Shown here: piece after piece, positions 53,925 to 64,000 of the stretch
Position numbering within the stretch: position 1 is the first letter of the stretch
Layout of the letters: the number at the start of each line of letters is the position of its first letter
Position numbers and translations under genes: made by a program
Origin: Symsagittifera roscoffensis
Lineage: Eukaryota > Xenacoelomorpha > Acoela > Convolutidae
Assembly (NCBI RefSeq): GCF_963678635.1
Contig: NC_087065.1
Location: forward strand, 23,333,254 to 23,397,253
Direction: 5' to 3'
DNA length: 64,000 bases
The notes under the pieces: generated by a model
The model's input: the letters and a program-made list of their open reading frames with translations, nothing else
What the model was told of the DNA's origin: nothing
Databases searched by the model: none

Positions 53925-54175
53925 ACTGCTCGTATCAGGGCAAAGCCCTGAACCTTCCATCTGCCTTTTAAGTTATATGGAGCAGCAATAACATAGAAAA
54001 AAATAAAGGTAATGAAATGAAATGAAATTTGTTTTGTAACAAAATTTGAGATTTTTTCGTGAAAATCATCCCCCAACACGCCATATAAAGTACAAATAAA
54101 TTTCGCTTCAAAAGGGGGAGGAATAGTTAACAAGAAGATCGTTTTGAGAAAAAAATATTGAAAAAAATTGCAATC
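53925..54175 (+). repeat. Family H repeat plus GGGGGAGGAATAG tail, second copy
   Basis: Same derived form as 45,415-45,670: hairpin start CTGCTCGTATCAGGGCAAAG and tail AAAAGGGGGAGGAATAGTTA. It closes the duplicated region on the right. Confidence 0.65.
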
Positions 54176-57100
54176 AATACGACCCATGAAAATTTTATAT
54201 GTAATAAAAAAAATCTGAAATTTTTATAGAACAATTTGAGATTTTTGAAATTTGCAATAGGGGGGATTTAGTTAACAAGGTTTGGATGAAATTTATTGAA
54301 ATAATGCCATTCAATAGGAATGTGAATTGAAATAACGTCAACCAATACGAATGCGACAGAACCCATTTCTGAGAAATACAAAACCAATCCAGTTGAGCAT
54401 AAATGAAATGTGTTTTTATAGGGAGTTTCTGGGTCTTATGCACTATACGGCCCAAAATAAGTATTTCTACATCTTGATCTTAAGTCAATATGTGGTTCAA
54501 TCTGTTTGGGTCATTAGCCAATCAAATGCAAACAACATGGTCCGGCATTTCAATTAACACTTAAAGCAGATTAAATTATTGGCCGAATTGACCAAAACGA
54601 TAAAAAAAAATTTCGCGCTGAAACCATTTTTACCATTTTTTTGTTTGAATTTAATTTCACAAAAAACATGAAATCAATTTTCTTATTTAATCAAGATTCG
54701 CATTCTCAGTAAGTTCGGCTAATATTTTTTTCTGCTGGAACGGTTGATTGACATGCCTGGCCAATTTGCTTGAGTTTGATTGGCTAATATTAGCCAATCA
54801 AATTCTTCCGCATTAGTTTTAGCTAAGAGATATAACGATTTTAATTTTGGGCCGTTTTGTGCATAAGACCCGAGATTCTTTACAAGGTACCATAGGAGGG
54901 GAAATAGTTAACATGATCCCAAATAGTTAAAATGATCCCCTTTTCAGGCAATCAGGTTTGAGCATTGTACTAGCAGGACTTAATGCTCGATTTTTTCTTT
55001 TAATTGAAGGAGATGCTTGTTGACTTTGTCGAATGAGGGAGAAAATTGTTCACAGTATGATACTCATTCACCTCATGTTTTTTCAGCGTCTCTTACCACA
55101 CCACTTACTTTGTCACGATGTAAAAAGATACTTTGAACACAATTTAACACTTTTACTACAGATAATTTGTTTCAAAATAAATCCCGTTTTAACCGTAATA
55201 ATTTTTTAATACGGCAGACTAATTGAGATCAGATACGATATTCCTAACTCACGTGATGCATTTTGTCTCTCAAAAATGATTGAAGCTCGAGTAACTATAG
55301 AAAAAACTAAGTAGAAAAGGCCACAAGTAGAAAAGCGAATGCACAAACATCATTGCAAAAGTGCGTTTTTATCTCTGAATTGCCTAATTTCAGGGAAACA
55401 CTCTGACACTATTTAGTTAGGATTTTACCAAACCTTTTAGATCGACCGGACTGGAAGTATTCGGAACTACATTATCTGAACTACACTCTTACCTAACTAT
55501 CCTACGTCTGAAAAGGCAATTTAAGCCATCGGTAAAAAAATTGCAATATTAGGAAGTTAAGAAAAATGATGAATATTGTAATACTGAAAAAAAAACTTTT
55601 TCCTGGTTTGAGAAACTTCACATCACATGATCAACTATTTCTTCTCCGCTTAGTTGAAAAAATCTTTTTTTTTGTAAATAAAAAGCTTAATGTTAATGGT
55701 GAAAACTGGCATTTTTAGACCTGGAATAATCAATTAAATGCTAAAGTTTAAAAATAACGAGTTTAAGAGAGGGTCGTTTAAATTATTTATAGTCAATCGA
55801 TTCAAAAAGTTTTGTTAGAATAAATGGCGTCAAAATTTTTCATTTAACTTAGGCTTTTTAGAAACACAAAGTTTGCAATTATTTTTGTCCACAAGTGTAT
55901 TTAAAACGCTAAATCGTCGAGCGATGCAGGGTTTTGAGATTAGGAACCTTTGTTTACTTGGGCGAAGTAGGGGGATATGGTCCTGATTTTGATTTTCGAA
56001 TATCGCTTTGTTCAGTCTGATCCATTGAAACTCACTTTTTTTTACAGTTTTCTCCCGTTTAACTATTCAATGACTATATCAACTCAATTTTTCCTCTTCT
56101 CTGCATTGCAGCTAAGTCTGAGCGTACCTACTTTTCGTACGTGGGTGGTTATTCAATTGGGTGATATTGTTTTGTCTATAGTTTTAAAAAAAAACTTACT
56201 TCTTTTCATTGAAAAAAAATAGAATGTCTTTCAAACAAAAAAAAAACATTACACCAGTAACTGAGTTTGCAGGCTCAAACCTCCGTTTGAGGGATAGACA
56301 AATTTCACCTGTTTGATACAACTGTTGAACTTACACCTTTTTTGTTTTCAAATTAGTCCTAATATCTAGTAAACTAGGAACGGTAAAAAAACGCTTTTTT
56401 TCTAGAATTCTTTATTTGATCAGTCCATTCCAAATTTTTTTCAAAATTAGGACTTCTTAATGAGATCTAGCGAACACCTACTTTTTCACTTCTGCTTAAT
56501 GCATCATTTCAATGGCCTTGCAAACGGCTTCACTTGTCTTTTCTTTGAGGCCTCATGTAAACATTTTTTCCAAAATCTAATAATTTATTAACAACAAATA
56601 AGACATACAGTCTTCACTGCAACCATACTCATGGGAATGAAGGTTAATGTTTTTAGCAAGAAAGAAGGTAGGTTCAAATAACTAAGTAGTAAATTTCAGG
56701 GTCGAATAAAGCTGTTCAAATTATTTTTTTCTGTTTTCATTGATTTAAAACTTTTATTTTTTTTCTAAACTGTTGCAAATTAATGCAAATAATTTCAATT
56801 TCAGTTTTAGTTTAAATTTTGTTGACAAAATAAAAACTATTTCATTGTTTAGAATACTCAATTTTCCAAATTTATCGAAAAAAATCAAAAGTGTTTATTG
56901 TTTTTATTTCAAATGGTTCATGATGCTTTCCTTCGCGTAAAAATTGAAACTGGTTTAGTTCTGCAGTTTCAGTGGTCCTTCTGGGAAGGATTAAAAACTG
57001 CACAGTTAGCAAAAACCAACGGATTTTTTCTCTTTTATAGGTGGGATCTACTCAATTTTGTTTCCTTTCATTCAGCTGCAAAATGATGCTGCATGATTCT

Positions 57101-57469
57101 AAAAAAAAGACAAATTGAGCTAGAGTGCTTCAAAATATAAGATAACCGAAATAAACGCAATCACTACGGTGAAGCAAAAAGATTTCAATGATATCATGTG
57201 TTGTAATTGTTATACCAATTTCGCCAGACTACGTCAGACACAATCACTTTGTTTTTCATTCTGAAAAATAACAGAAAAATCACAATTCGACATGCAAAGG
57301 ACATCCAGAATAACGAGCTTGTTATGCAACACCTGATGAAACATAATAATTCAAAACGTAACTTGCCATATTTTAATAATTTTTTATCGCTTTTCGCAGT
57401 TTTTCTTGCTTTTTGCAGAACTTGTCACAAGAAATCTGTCACTTTCCACACCGGTTGCTGCTGCTAGTC
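54176..57469 (+). other. No gene seen
   Basis: AT-rich. One inverted terminus of the Tc1-like family is recognisable near 55,880-55,900 (TTTTTGTCCACAAGTG). No ORF above background or plausible exon was found. Confidence 0.35.
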
Positions 57470-57533
57470 TTTGTGTATTGAAATCCGAGCGACAGCCTTT
57501 CAATTCCGACCGGCGCGTTGGTTCGGGCGTGAG
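57470..57533 (+). other. Possible 5' non-coding exon ending in a strong splice donor
   Basis: A locally GC-rich stretch (ATCCGAGCGACAG to GGTTCGGGCGTGAG) ends at GAG|GTAAGG, a near-perfect donor. The next good acceptor, TTTTATTCAG at 58,650, lies 79 bp before the ATG of the 89-codon ORF. This is the only donor/acceptor/ORF series of this quality in the last 10 kb. Confidence 0.3.
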
Positions 57534-57829
57534 GTAAGGTGTTTTACTATGTATGACGTATCAACTCGAAAATTTGCTCTGGAAGCTTACCGTAGTCTAA
57601 GTTGTGCAATTCAATAATGCACAATGCACAACAAGAAATCTGCCTAATTCGGTCATCGTATAACCATAAGGCGAACCAATCAAAGCCCTTCTCACAATAA
57701 AATCTGAAAAATAACGAATTATATCACGTTTTGACATATTTACTACGTGAAGGAAAAAATTTGTAGATATCTTTTCAAAAAATTCTTTGTTCTCATGTTT
57801 TTGTTCGTAATTCTCAAAAACAAAAATGT

Positions 57830-58165
57830 TTTTCTTTTAGAATTCTGGTTTTTGTTCATGTTTTTGTTGGTATTTTTTTTTTTCGTTTTTCTTCAATTGT
57901 CCTTTCGATTTTTAAAATGTTGAAATTATTGATTGCGTCACGTGAGGTTTTTCTCTCGCGGCCCGCCCAGCAATGAGTACAACAGTTTTGCTCCAACTTC
58001 TACTGTTGGTTTGGACTTCAGAACGAAAACTAATTTGAAAACTAATTTTAAAAAATTCCTCCGTTTGTATGAAAGCTTTTAATTGACCTCAACAAGTAAA
58101 ACGTCTAAAAATTTGCTGAGGAAATGACATGGTACCTTATTCTTTCGTAAAACATCAAAACAAAA
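57830..58165 (+). repeat. Diverged tandem duplication, copy 1
   Basis: Repeats at 58,166-58,495 with a period of about 339 bp. Shared blocks include GATTGCGTCACGTGAGG, TACAACAGTTTTGCTCC and TGGACTTCAGA. The TCACGTGA palindrome in each copy is an E-box-like site. Boundaries are approximate. Confidence 0.75.
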
Positions 58166-58495
58166 ATATGTATTTTTCAGATTTGTGGTTTTTGTCCCCA
58201 TTTCTGTCGGTTCATTTTTCGTTTTTGGTTTTCAAGTGGCAATTGTATTTTGAAAATTTTGAAGTTATTGATTGCGTCACGTGAGGCTTAACCTCGCGGC
58301 CTGCACAAAAATTACTACAACAGTTTTGCTCCCAGTTCTACTGTTGGTATGGACTTCAGAGCAAAAAATCATTTGAAAACAAGGTCGAAAATATCCCTTC
58401 ATTTGTATCAAACTTTTTATTGGGCCCCAACAGGTAAAACTTCTGAAAGCTTGCAGAAGAGATGACACGTTACTTGATTTTCTAAACTTTTTCGG
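58166..58495 (+). repeat. Diverged tandem duplication, copy 2
   Basis: Second copy with the TCACGTGA block at about 58,275. If the spliced model for 57,470-58,998 is right, both copies lie in its intron. Confidence 0.75.
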
Positions 58496-58728
58496 GTACT
58501 TGAATATGTATTTTTTCTAACCAAGCAGTCCCTCTTTTCAAATTTTTTTTTCTCAGAACAGAGATAAGACAAGGCCATAGAGACTCAAAAAATACGAAAT
58601 AGAAGATTTATGAAATAAATTATTTCTGTATTGATATATCTTTTATTCAGCAGAAAAATAACAACTACAGTTTTTAAGAACACATCAACAACTGGCCGGA
58701 AATTAAGATTAGGAAAAGGAATTATAAG

Positions 58729-58998
58729 ATGACAACTTTTGATGATATAGAATTACCGCATTGGATTAAACTACTTTTTTCAATGGGATCAAAACATCAT
58801 TTCAGGTTTAAATTCCTTGACACACACTCTGTGTCTGATATCGACATCATTTTTGGACCTAGGATGTCGGAATGTCACCAGGGAAAAACTTTTTGTGAGA
58901 TTGAGGTCACGGTAAAATCCTACTGTGAACGGGTTAAACAGGCACTAACAATTAAAGGCATAGATACCGCTAGAAAGTATCTGAAGGGCATGGATTAG
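58729..58998 (+). CDS. Small uncharacterised protein, 89 aa
   Basis: ATG to TAG, with a balanced amino-acid composition unlike the Phe/Lys/Ile-heavy chance ORFs around it. Short aromatic/hydrophobic start (LPHWIKLLFSMGS), then a mixed domain with five Lys/Arg-rich turns and two Cys (MSECHQ, KSYCER). No signal peptide or known motif. A good acceptor (TTTTATTCAG) lies 79 bp upstream, and a perfect-looking stem-loop begins 12 bp after the stop. Could be a real small gene; function unknown. Confidence 0.4.
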   Translation: MTTFDDIELPHWIKLLFSMGSKHHFRFKFLDTHSVSDIDIIFGPRMSECHQGKTFCEIEVTVKSYCERVKQALTIKGIDTARKYLKGMD

Positions 58999-59009
58999 TG
59001 GCAGTGCTG

Positions 59010-59039
59010 CTCAACCATAGGGTGCAACTCTATGTTGAG
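59010..59039 (+). other. Stem-loop just after the 89-aa ORF
   Basis: CTCAA(C)CATAG pairs with CTATGTTGAG: ten pairs with one bulged C and a 9-nt loop. It could be an mRNA 3' structure. It does not match the histone 3' stem-loop. Confidence 0.4.
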
Positions 59040-60779
59040 TAATCAAAAATGAGAAGAGTAAACAAAATTAACCTTGTGCTTGAGGGTCTCGATGGCTCCA
59101 TCACCGAAAGTTCGAGTTCCCTTGATTTAAAAAGTCAATACACTTTTTCACACTCGAGGGAGCAATTCATGCGCTCATAGGATATTATTTGAGAAATTTA
59201 AACCAACGAAATTGTCGAAAAACGACAAGAAACTACTGAACAGGGCAGTCAGTCCATTTTAACATTTTAAGTGCAGTAAGTCATGTTTTTTCAAAAAGTG
59301 GGTTGGGCATGGTGGCTGGCGATTTTGCATAAAGTGGGTTGGCCATACTTACTCTTGCAAGTAGTTGACTCAAAGGTAACATGCGCTAAAGAAAGGAAGA
59401 TTCTGAGTTGACAACGCAACAATGTACGCTAAATAAATCTGATCTAAATGCAACAAAAACGGTTCCTACTGGTCAAAGGGAGTGGTGGAATGTGTGATAT
59501 GCTTGAACTCGTATCTTGATCAAAGCGGGCTTTATCAGACATCGCGATTACAAAAAAAAAGGAAATGATCTATTACCGTGGAGACTGTTTTGCGAGAAAG
59601 GATAATGAGACAAAAACCTAAGGCTCGAGTTATTCCCGCATCCATTGATGATATAGCGTGAACGGTTATAGGTGACCCTTACAAAGTGTCACAAGCTGCC
59701 AGTAGACTTCATCCTTCTGTACAAACTGTTATTGAATAAGCAGTGGCAACGTGAAGTCTTTCTTTTCAAGACTGATTTATTAGAGTTGACAAGAACAGCA
59801 CACTGAGCTGTTGATGATATCAAAACCTACAGACACGTGTATCACTTAAATTTTTGAGAGTTTTGCTTCTTTTAGTTCAAAGTGATTGTAGTGGAAAAAA
59901 ATGCTCAACGTGGCTTTCGGAGTTCATCTACATGCAAAAATTTTGAAGAACCTTTGAATTTCAACTGTAAAAGTGTTCGGACATCAAGTTTTCAGAGAGT
60001 TGTTGGTCTCGGGTTTCATCTCGAACGCTCGAAACCTTGGTCTTGTACTAGCAGTAGAATCCTATCAACCATGTTATACGTTCTTCATTATAGAGGTAAC
60101 CACAGCCTAGAAAGTGCTGAATATCTTGAACGCTCAAATATTGTTCACGACCCAAAACTAGCACATGTCATTAAACTCGTGTGGATATATCAATGATCTT
60201 CAAATTATCAGCTATATTTAAAGCAACACAACTAGTTTAGGTGGAGGGGACGTCTATTATGTGTATTTTGAAAAACAAACTTGCAATAAATGATCCATGA
60301 GGCACTCTTTTTACTGGGATATGAGTAAGTTTCGCCAACTCTTGATTACATAGGAAAAGATTTTTTTTTGGAAATTTACCTTTAGCCCCAGAAGTGAATA
60401 GATTTTACAATCAAATGCCATTGTCTACAAGCTTAAAAGTTTTATAGTAATCAGAACAGATAATGTCAAAGCTTTGACCCATCATTATGGCTTTGCTACC
60501 GATTCCGATTTAAAAAAAAATTAAGTTCTTAAGATTTTTTAATTCAAAATCCATTTTGGCAGTCCTGAAAAAGGGTTTCATGTGCTTATGTATCGCTATA
60601 AACTTGCATTATTAAAAAATTTCTGATAAAAAAGGTGAAAGTTATACTTGTCAACAGTTTTCTACACTGGTTTTGTCATCTTTTTTCAAGGTGAGTTTTG
60701 AAATTGCCCACTTCCAGTTTCAAGAGTTAATAATCAATTATTCAACGATTTTAACACCAGTCGAACTAAAATCGAGAAA
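59040..60779 (+). other. No gene supported
   Basis: Contains a doubled AAGTGGGTTGG segment near 59,300-59,340 and several short unsupported frames. Around 59,640-59,740 a broken frame faintly resembles a helix-turn-helix of Tc1-type transposases, too weak to call. Confidence 0.3.
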
Positions 60780-61670
60780 GAATCAATTTTAATCAATTAA
60801 TTATCGATTATGATCTTTTTTAGAAAAAATCAAATTATAAATAGTTATAATCCATTATAAAGGATTATAATCGATTATTTATTCGTCTTTTTTTTCGATA
60901 CAATTATAATCAATTATAACTGATTATAATCCATTATTTTTATTCAAATTTCTAATTCATTAATTTTGCACAAAAATCCATTATAATCAATTATAATTGA
61001 TTATAATCCCTTCTGTTTGTCCATTTTGTCTTCGAAGTTGCATCTAAACTGCTAATATTTCATGCTTTTTGTAGACGTTGCTCTCTATGAAAAATGAGAA
61101 AAATGTTTTTAAAGTTTTCCAATCAGTTCAAATTTATAAAGTTTTTTTTTCATTTGTTCCCCTTTAGAGGTGTTTTGTGATGCTTATTTTAAGCTTTTTT
61201 AACCATCAAAACATCAAAAAAATGATTTAGTTCGATGATTGATTCGGAACATTTAATTTTCATCTACCAGGGGAACCTTTCCACTAATATGAAAGGATCT
61301 CTACGAACTTTTTGTAAAACTTTGTGTTCAGATGAACCAAAGTGTTCAAGAGTTCTCTCTTTTAGAAATTTTTTTGTTGGCACAAAATTAATAACCCATA
61401 AGATATAATTCAAATAAAGTTTTGAATTGACAAAACTTTGGCAAAATAAGTGATTATAATCGATTATAATTGATTTTGAGGATTTTTTAAGGGGAGCTAT
61501 AATCAATTATTGTCGCATATAAGAGATTATATTCTTTTGGAAAATATCACGATTATAGTCAATTATAAAACCTTCAAACACCTAATTTTGGTAAAAATAA
61601 TCAATTATAATTGTCAAAAATCCACATAATAATCCGTTATAATCGATTACTTATGCCTTAACTTGGATGC
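60780..61670 (+). repeat. ATTATAAT-palindrome repeat, probable relic of the TA-type MITE family
   Basis: Dense palindromic words (ATCAATTATAATTGATTATA, TATAATCGATTA) as inside the element at 32,288-32,863. It ends near GGATGCGGGTGA (about 61,670), resembling that element's CTGAGTGCGGG terminus. The left inverted repeat was not found. Confidence 0.6.
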
Positions 61671-64000
61671 GGGTGAGTTTTCACGACAAAAAAAACATCG
61701 ATGTTTTGTCTAAAATTCAGTAAACTTAGATAGGAGTTTCGCAAAAGCTTTAGAGCAATTCCTGTGAGCCAAATTTTGTTGCTTATAGTTTAATTTTGTT
61801 ATTCAATGCAATACTTCTCTGCGTACTTGTATAGATGTGTCGATGCTTATCACAGTTGCAGTTTCATGAACTGAAATTAATTGAGGGTATGAGGAACATT
61901 AGTAAAAAACGATGCAAAGATTATGAAGAATAATTCGGCCTGAGAACTTGGATTGTTGACGAAGTCGTTCTGATTGAAAATTGATGGGGGAGTTTTTGTC
62001 TGTCTGAAAGAGCAAAATTATCTGAAGAAAGTTTTTTGAGCTTCTGCTAGACAATTATGATTCAATTTCTATCTGGTCACATTAAATCACTTTCCGCATT
62101 ACTGTTGAAGTTGCAGCGTTTTCTCCTAATTTATGCGAATTTCGTTTCGGGTAGTGTTGATTCGGCTGATGAGATTCGAGGGATTTGATTTGATCCACGC
62201 GAAGAGAGCTCTGCACCTTGTTCAGTTTTTTTTGGGACCAATTTTCGATAAGAAAAAGATTCTAATCGGACCATAGATTAATAACATGGCCTCAATTGCT
62301 CCAACAAAATCCAATGAACTATATTTCTGAGTTAGGACCGAAGTGTATAACTCATAGAGTAATTTCGGATAGGGTACACCGTCTGCTCGTCACGCTATCT
62401 TATTTTCGGCCGGATAGATTCGTGCAACTTCTTAGTCTAATACCAATCCTAATCTTACTCTTATACTATCTAGTCTCAGGTTGTTTAACTAGTCTCTGCT
62501 AGGCTCAATAGATCTAGGGTATACTGGTTTATTGCGGTTGCTGAAGTCTTCTTGGAGAGTCAACTAATTTTTAAGTTAAATTCAAATCTCTCTGGTGCTG
62601 AAATTACAAGTAATTTCAGCACTTACAAATAAGTGGATTGTTAGTCAGATGGATCATGATTGGTTAATATTAAATACTTTACATTGGTAAAATATCTAAT
62701 TTATCCAATCATAAAATGTAGTTTAGATCAGGTTCCATTTCTCCAATCATATAACAGAGCAGAACGGGTCGCCTCAGCAGATGCTAAAATCTTTTTAAAT
62801 GTCTTGGTCTTATCTAGTTTAAGCCCGCATTTAAGCTAATAGAATTTAATGCAATTTAACCAGAACCATAAATTCGCAGGCACTACTAAAAAAAGTCCAA
62901 TTTTACTCTTTTAGATGTTATCGAGGATTTAATTTCCATTGGAACTTCGCCATGTTACAAAACTCCTTCATTTGCGATTCTTTCCGCAGGACAACTGGAT
63001 AAATAGAGCATAAAATCATAGGCAAAAAACTTTTTCTCATATATGCATCTTGTTATTCATGTTTCACCGACAAAAAATATATCGAATGGTTCGAATGAGA
63101 ATTTATTTTCAAAGACACTTCGTTTGTTACAATTCAATTAACTGCGGGAATTGATTACTAAGAAAGAATTTTTGTCAGCTTATAACGGAAAAATGATTAG
63201 TGAGTCGACCCTTGTACTTTTTGGGAAAACGCAAGGGATTAATTCTTTTTTTGAATCAGATCTCAAATTTCTAAAATCAGTGAGCGCCATCGCTTTTGAG
63301 ACTTTTCTTTTCTCTTTCTTGTCTTGTTTCAATAATGATTTGAATATGTAAGTGTTGTCGCTATACGGATTAAAGTTTATGTTTTTAATAGTGCAGAGTG
63401 CGGCGACATTTTGCGGGTCGCACATTCATTTGATAGTTCAATCAGTAACGCTCCAGGTCTACTAAGGCCACTCTGTCCTTTTCTAATCGGTTAATAATTC
63501 AAAATTTTTGTGTTTTTTTTCTCGGATATTGAAAAGTTTCATAAACCTTTTTTGAATCATATCAGACAAACAGGTTTCATCACAGCTTGGGTTGCAAAAT
63601 TCAGGTATTTGCAATACTTTTTTTTCTGATTGTTATTTTCAATGCTTATAGGAAAAGAAGAGTTGTTATACAAAAAAACTTGTGAAAAAAGCTTGTTGAT
63701 GATTGGTTCGTATTAACCTCCATATGTTTTTGCTTGAGATTTGCTCCGCCATGCTGGAATCCATTTTACCCTTCAAAATCTGTTTCATTGGATTGCGAAC
63801 TAGCCTGCTGATTAGCGTACAATGACGGCTTTTGTTCGTAATTTTGTACAACTTTGTCAGAACCGGCTCTCTAATTTCTCGCATAATGATGGGCCAGTAT
63901 GGGTGACACCTATGCTGTCATCTGGACATTTGTGCATCAGCATTGCTTTAGAATGGCTCAGTGTTAACCATCATCAAATCGTTTGATAAAATTTTAGAAT
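61671..64000 (+). other. No gene seen
   Basis: AT-rich sequence with only short chance frames; no splice-supported exon, repeat or RNA gene recognised. Confidence 0.35.

Noticed and set aside
59080-59130. tRNA or tRNA-SINE suggested by GTTCGAGTTCCC
   Set aside because: It resembles a B box only; no A box at the right distance, no acceptor stem and no anticodon arm.
59640-60196. Tc1-type transposase remnant
   Set aside because: One faint helix-turn-helix-like stretch with stops; no DDE region recognisable in the following 104-codon frame.

Overview
The window is AT-rich, repeat-laden eukaryotic DNA, almost certainly from an invertebrate animal. The evidence is a spliced LITAF-domain gene with a TTTTCAG-type acceptor, a PHD-finger CR1/L2-type LINE, a gag-protease remnant of an LTR retrotransposon, and several families of hAT-like and Tc1/mariner-like MITEs. 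I cannot name the species. There are no bacterial features, no rRNA and no convincing tRNA.

Layout. (1) 1-19,062: a head-to-tail tandem duplication of a 9,973-bp unit (unit A 1-9,089, its left part outside the window; unit B 9,090-19,062), about 0.1 % diverged. Each unit holds a plus-strand three-ORF module (ORF1 about 1,070 aa, ORF2 320 aa, ORF3 97 aa) that is much richer in G+C than its surroundings and matches no family I recognise. A 1.4-kb non-coding tail follows, then a dead LINE in the opposite orientation. (2) 18,871-24,375: direct repeats, two tandem copies of a 0.98-kb repeat, and a 24-bp minisatellite, the last two sharing the word AATCCGGAAGGGTC. (3) 24,700-28,863: a decayed LTR-retrotransposon gag-protease region with no reverse transcriptase. 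(4) 29,960-46,000: intergenic repeats (a hairpin-ended repeat family, five hAT-type MITE copies, two Tc1-type foldback elements, a TA-flanked element with perfect 25-bp inverted repeats, a 72-bp-arm inverted repeat) around a minus-strand 188-aa ORF and a two-exon LITAF-like gene. (5) 46,140-54,175: nested tandem duplications of a 1.85-kb unit, one of them a mosaic of its neighbours. (6) 54,176-64,000: mostly featureless AT-rich DNA with a short tandem duplication, an 89-codon ORF that may be a small spliced gene, and an ATTATAAT-palindrome repeat.

The most novel content is the three-ORF module. ORF1 overlaps ORF2 in the -1 frame. The overlap ends in a heptamer of the form X_XXY_YYZ directly against the ORF1 stop, and that stop is also an ATGA stop/start overlap. 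ORF2 is separated from the in-frame ORF3 by a single TAG. ORF1 has a nuclear-localisation-like basic cluster and ORF3 a SUMO-interaction-like motif. No reverse transcriptase, polymerase or transposase signature was seen in it.

All coordinates and motifs were read by eye. No homology search was possible, so family calls rest on recognisable motifs only.
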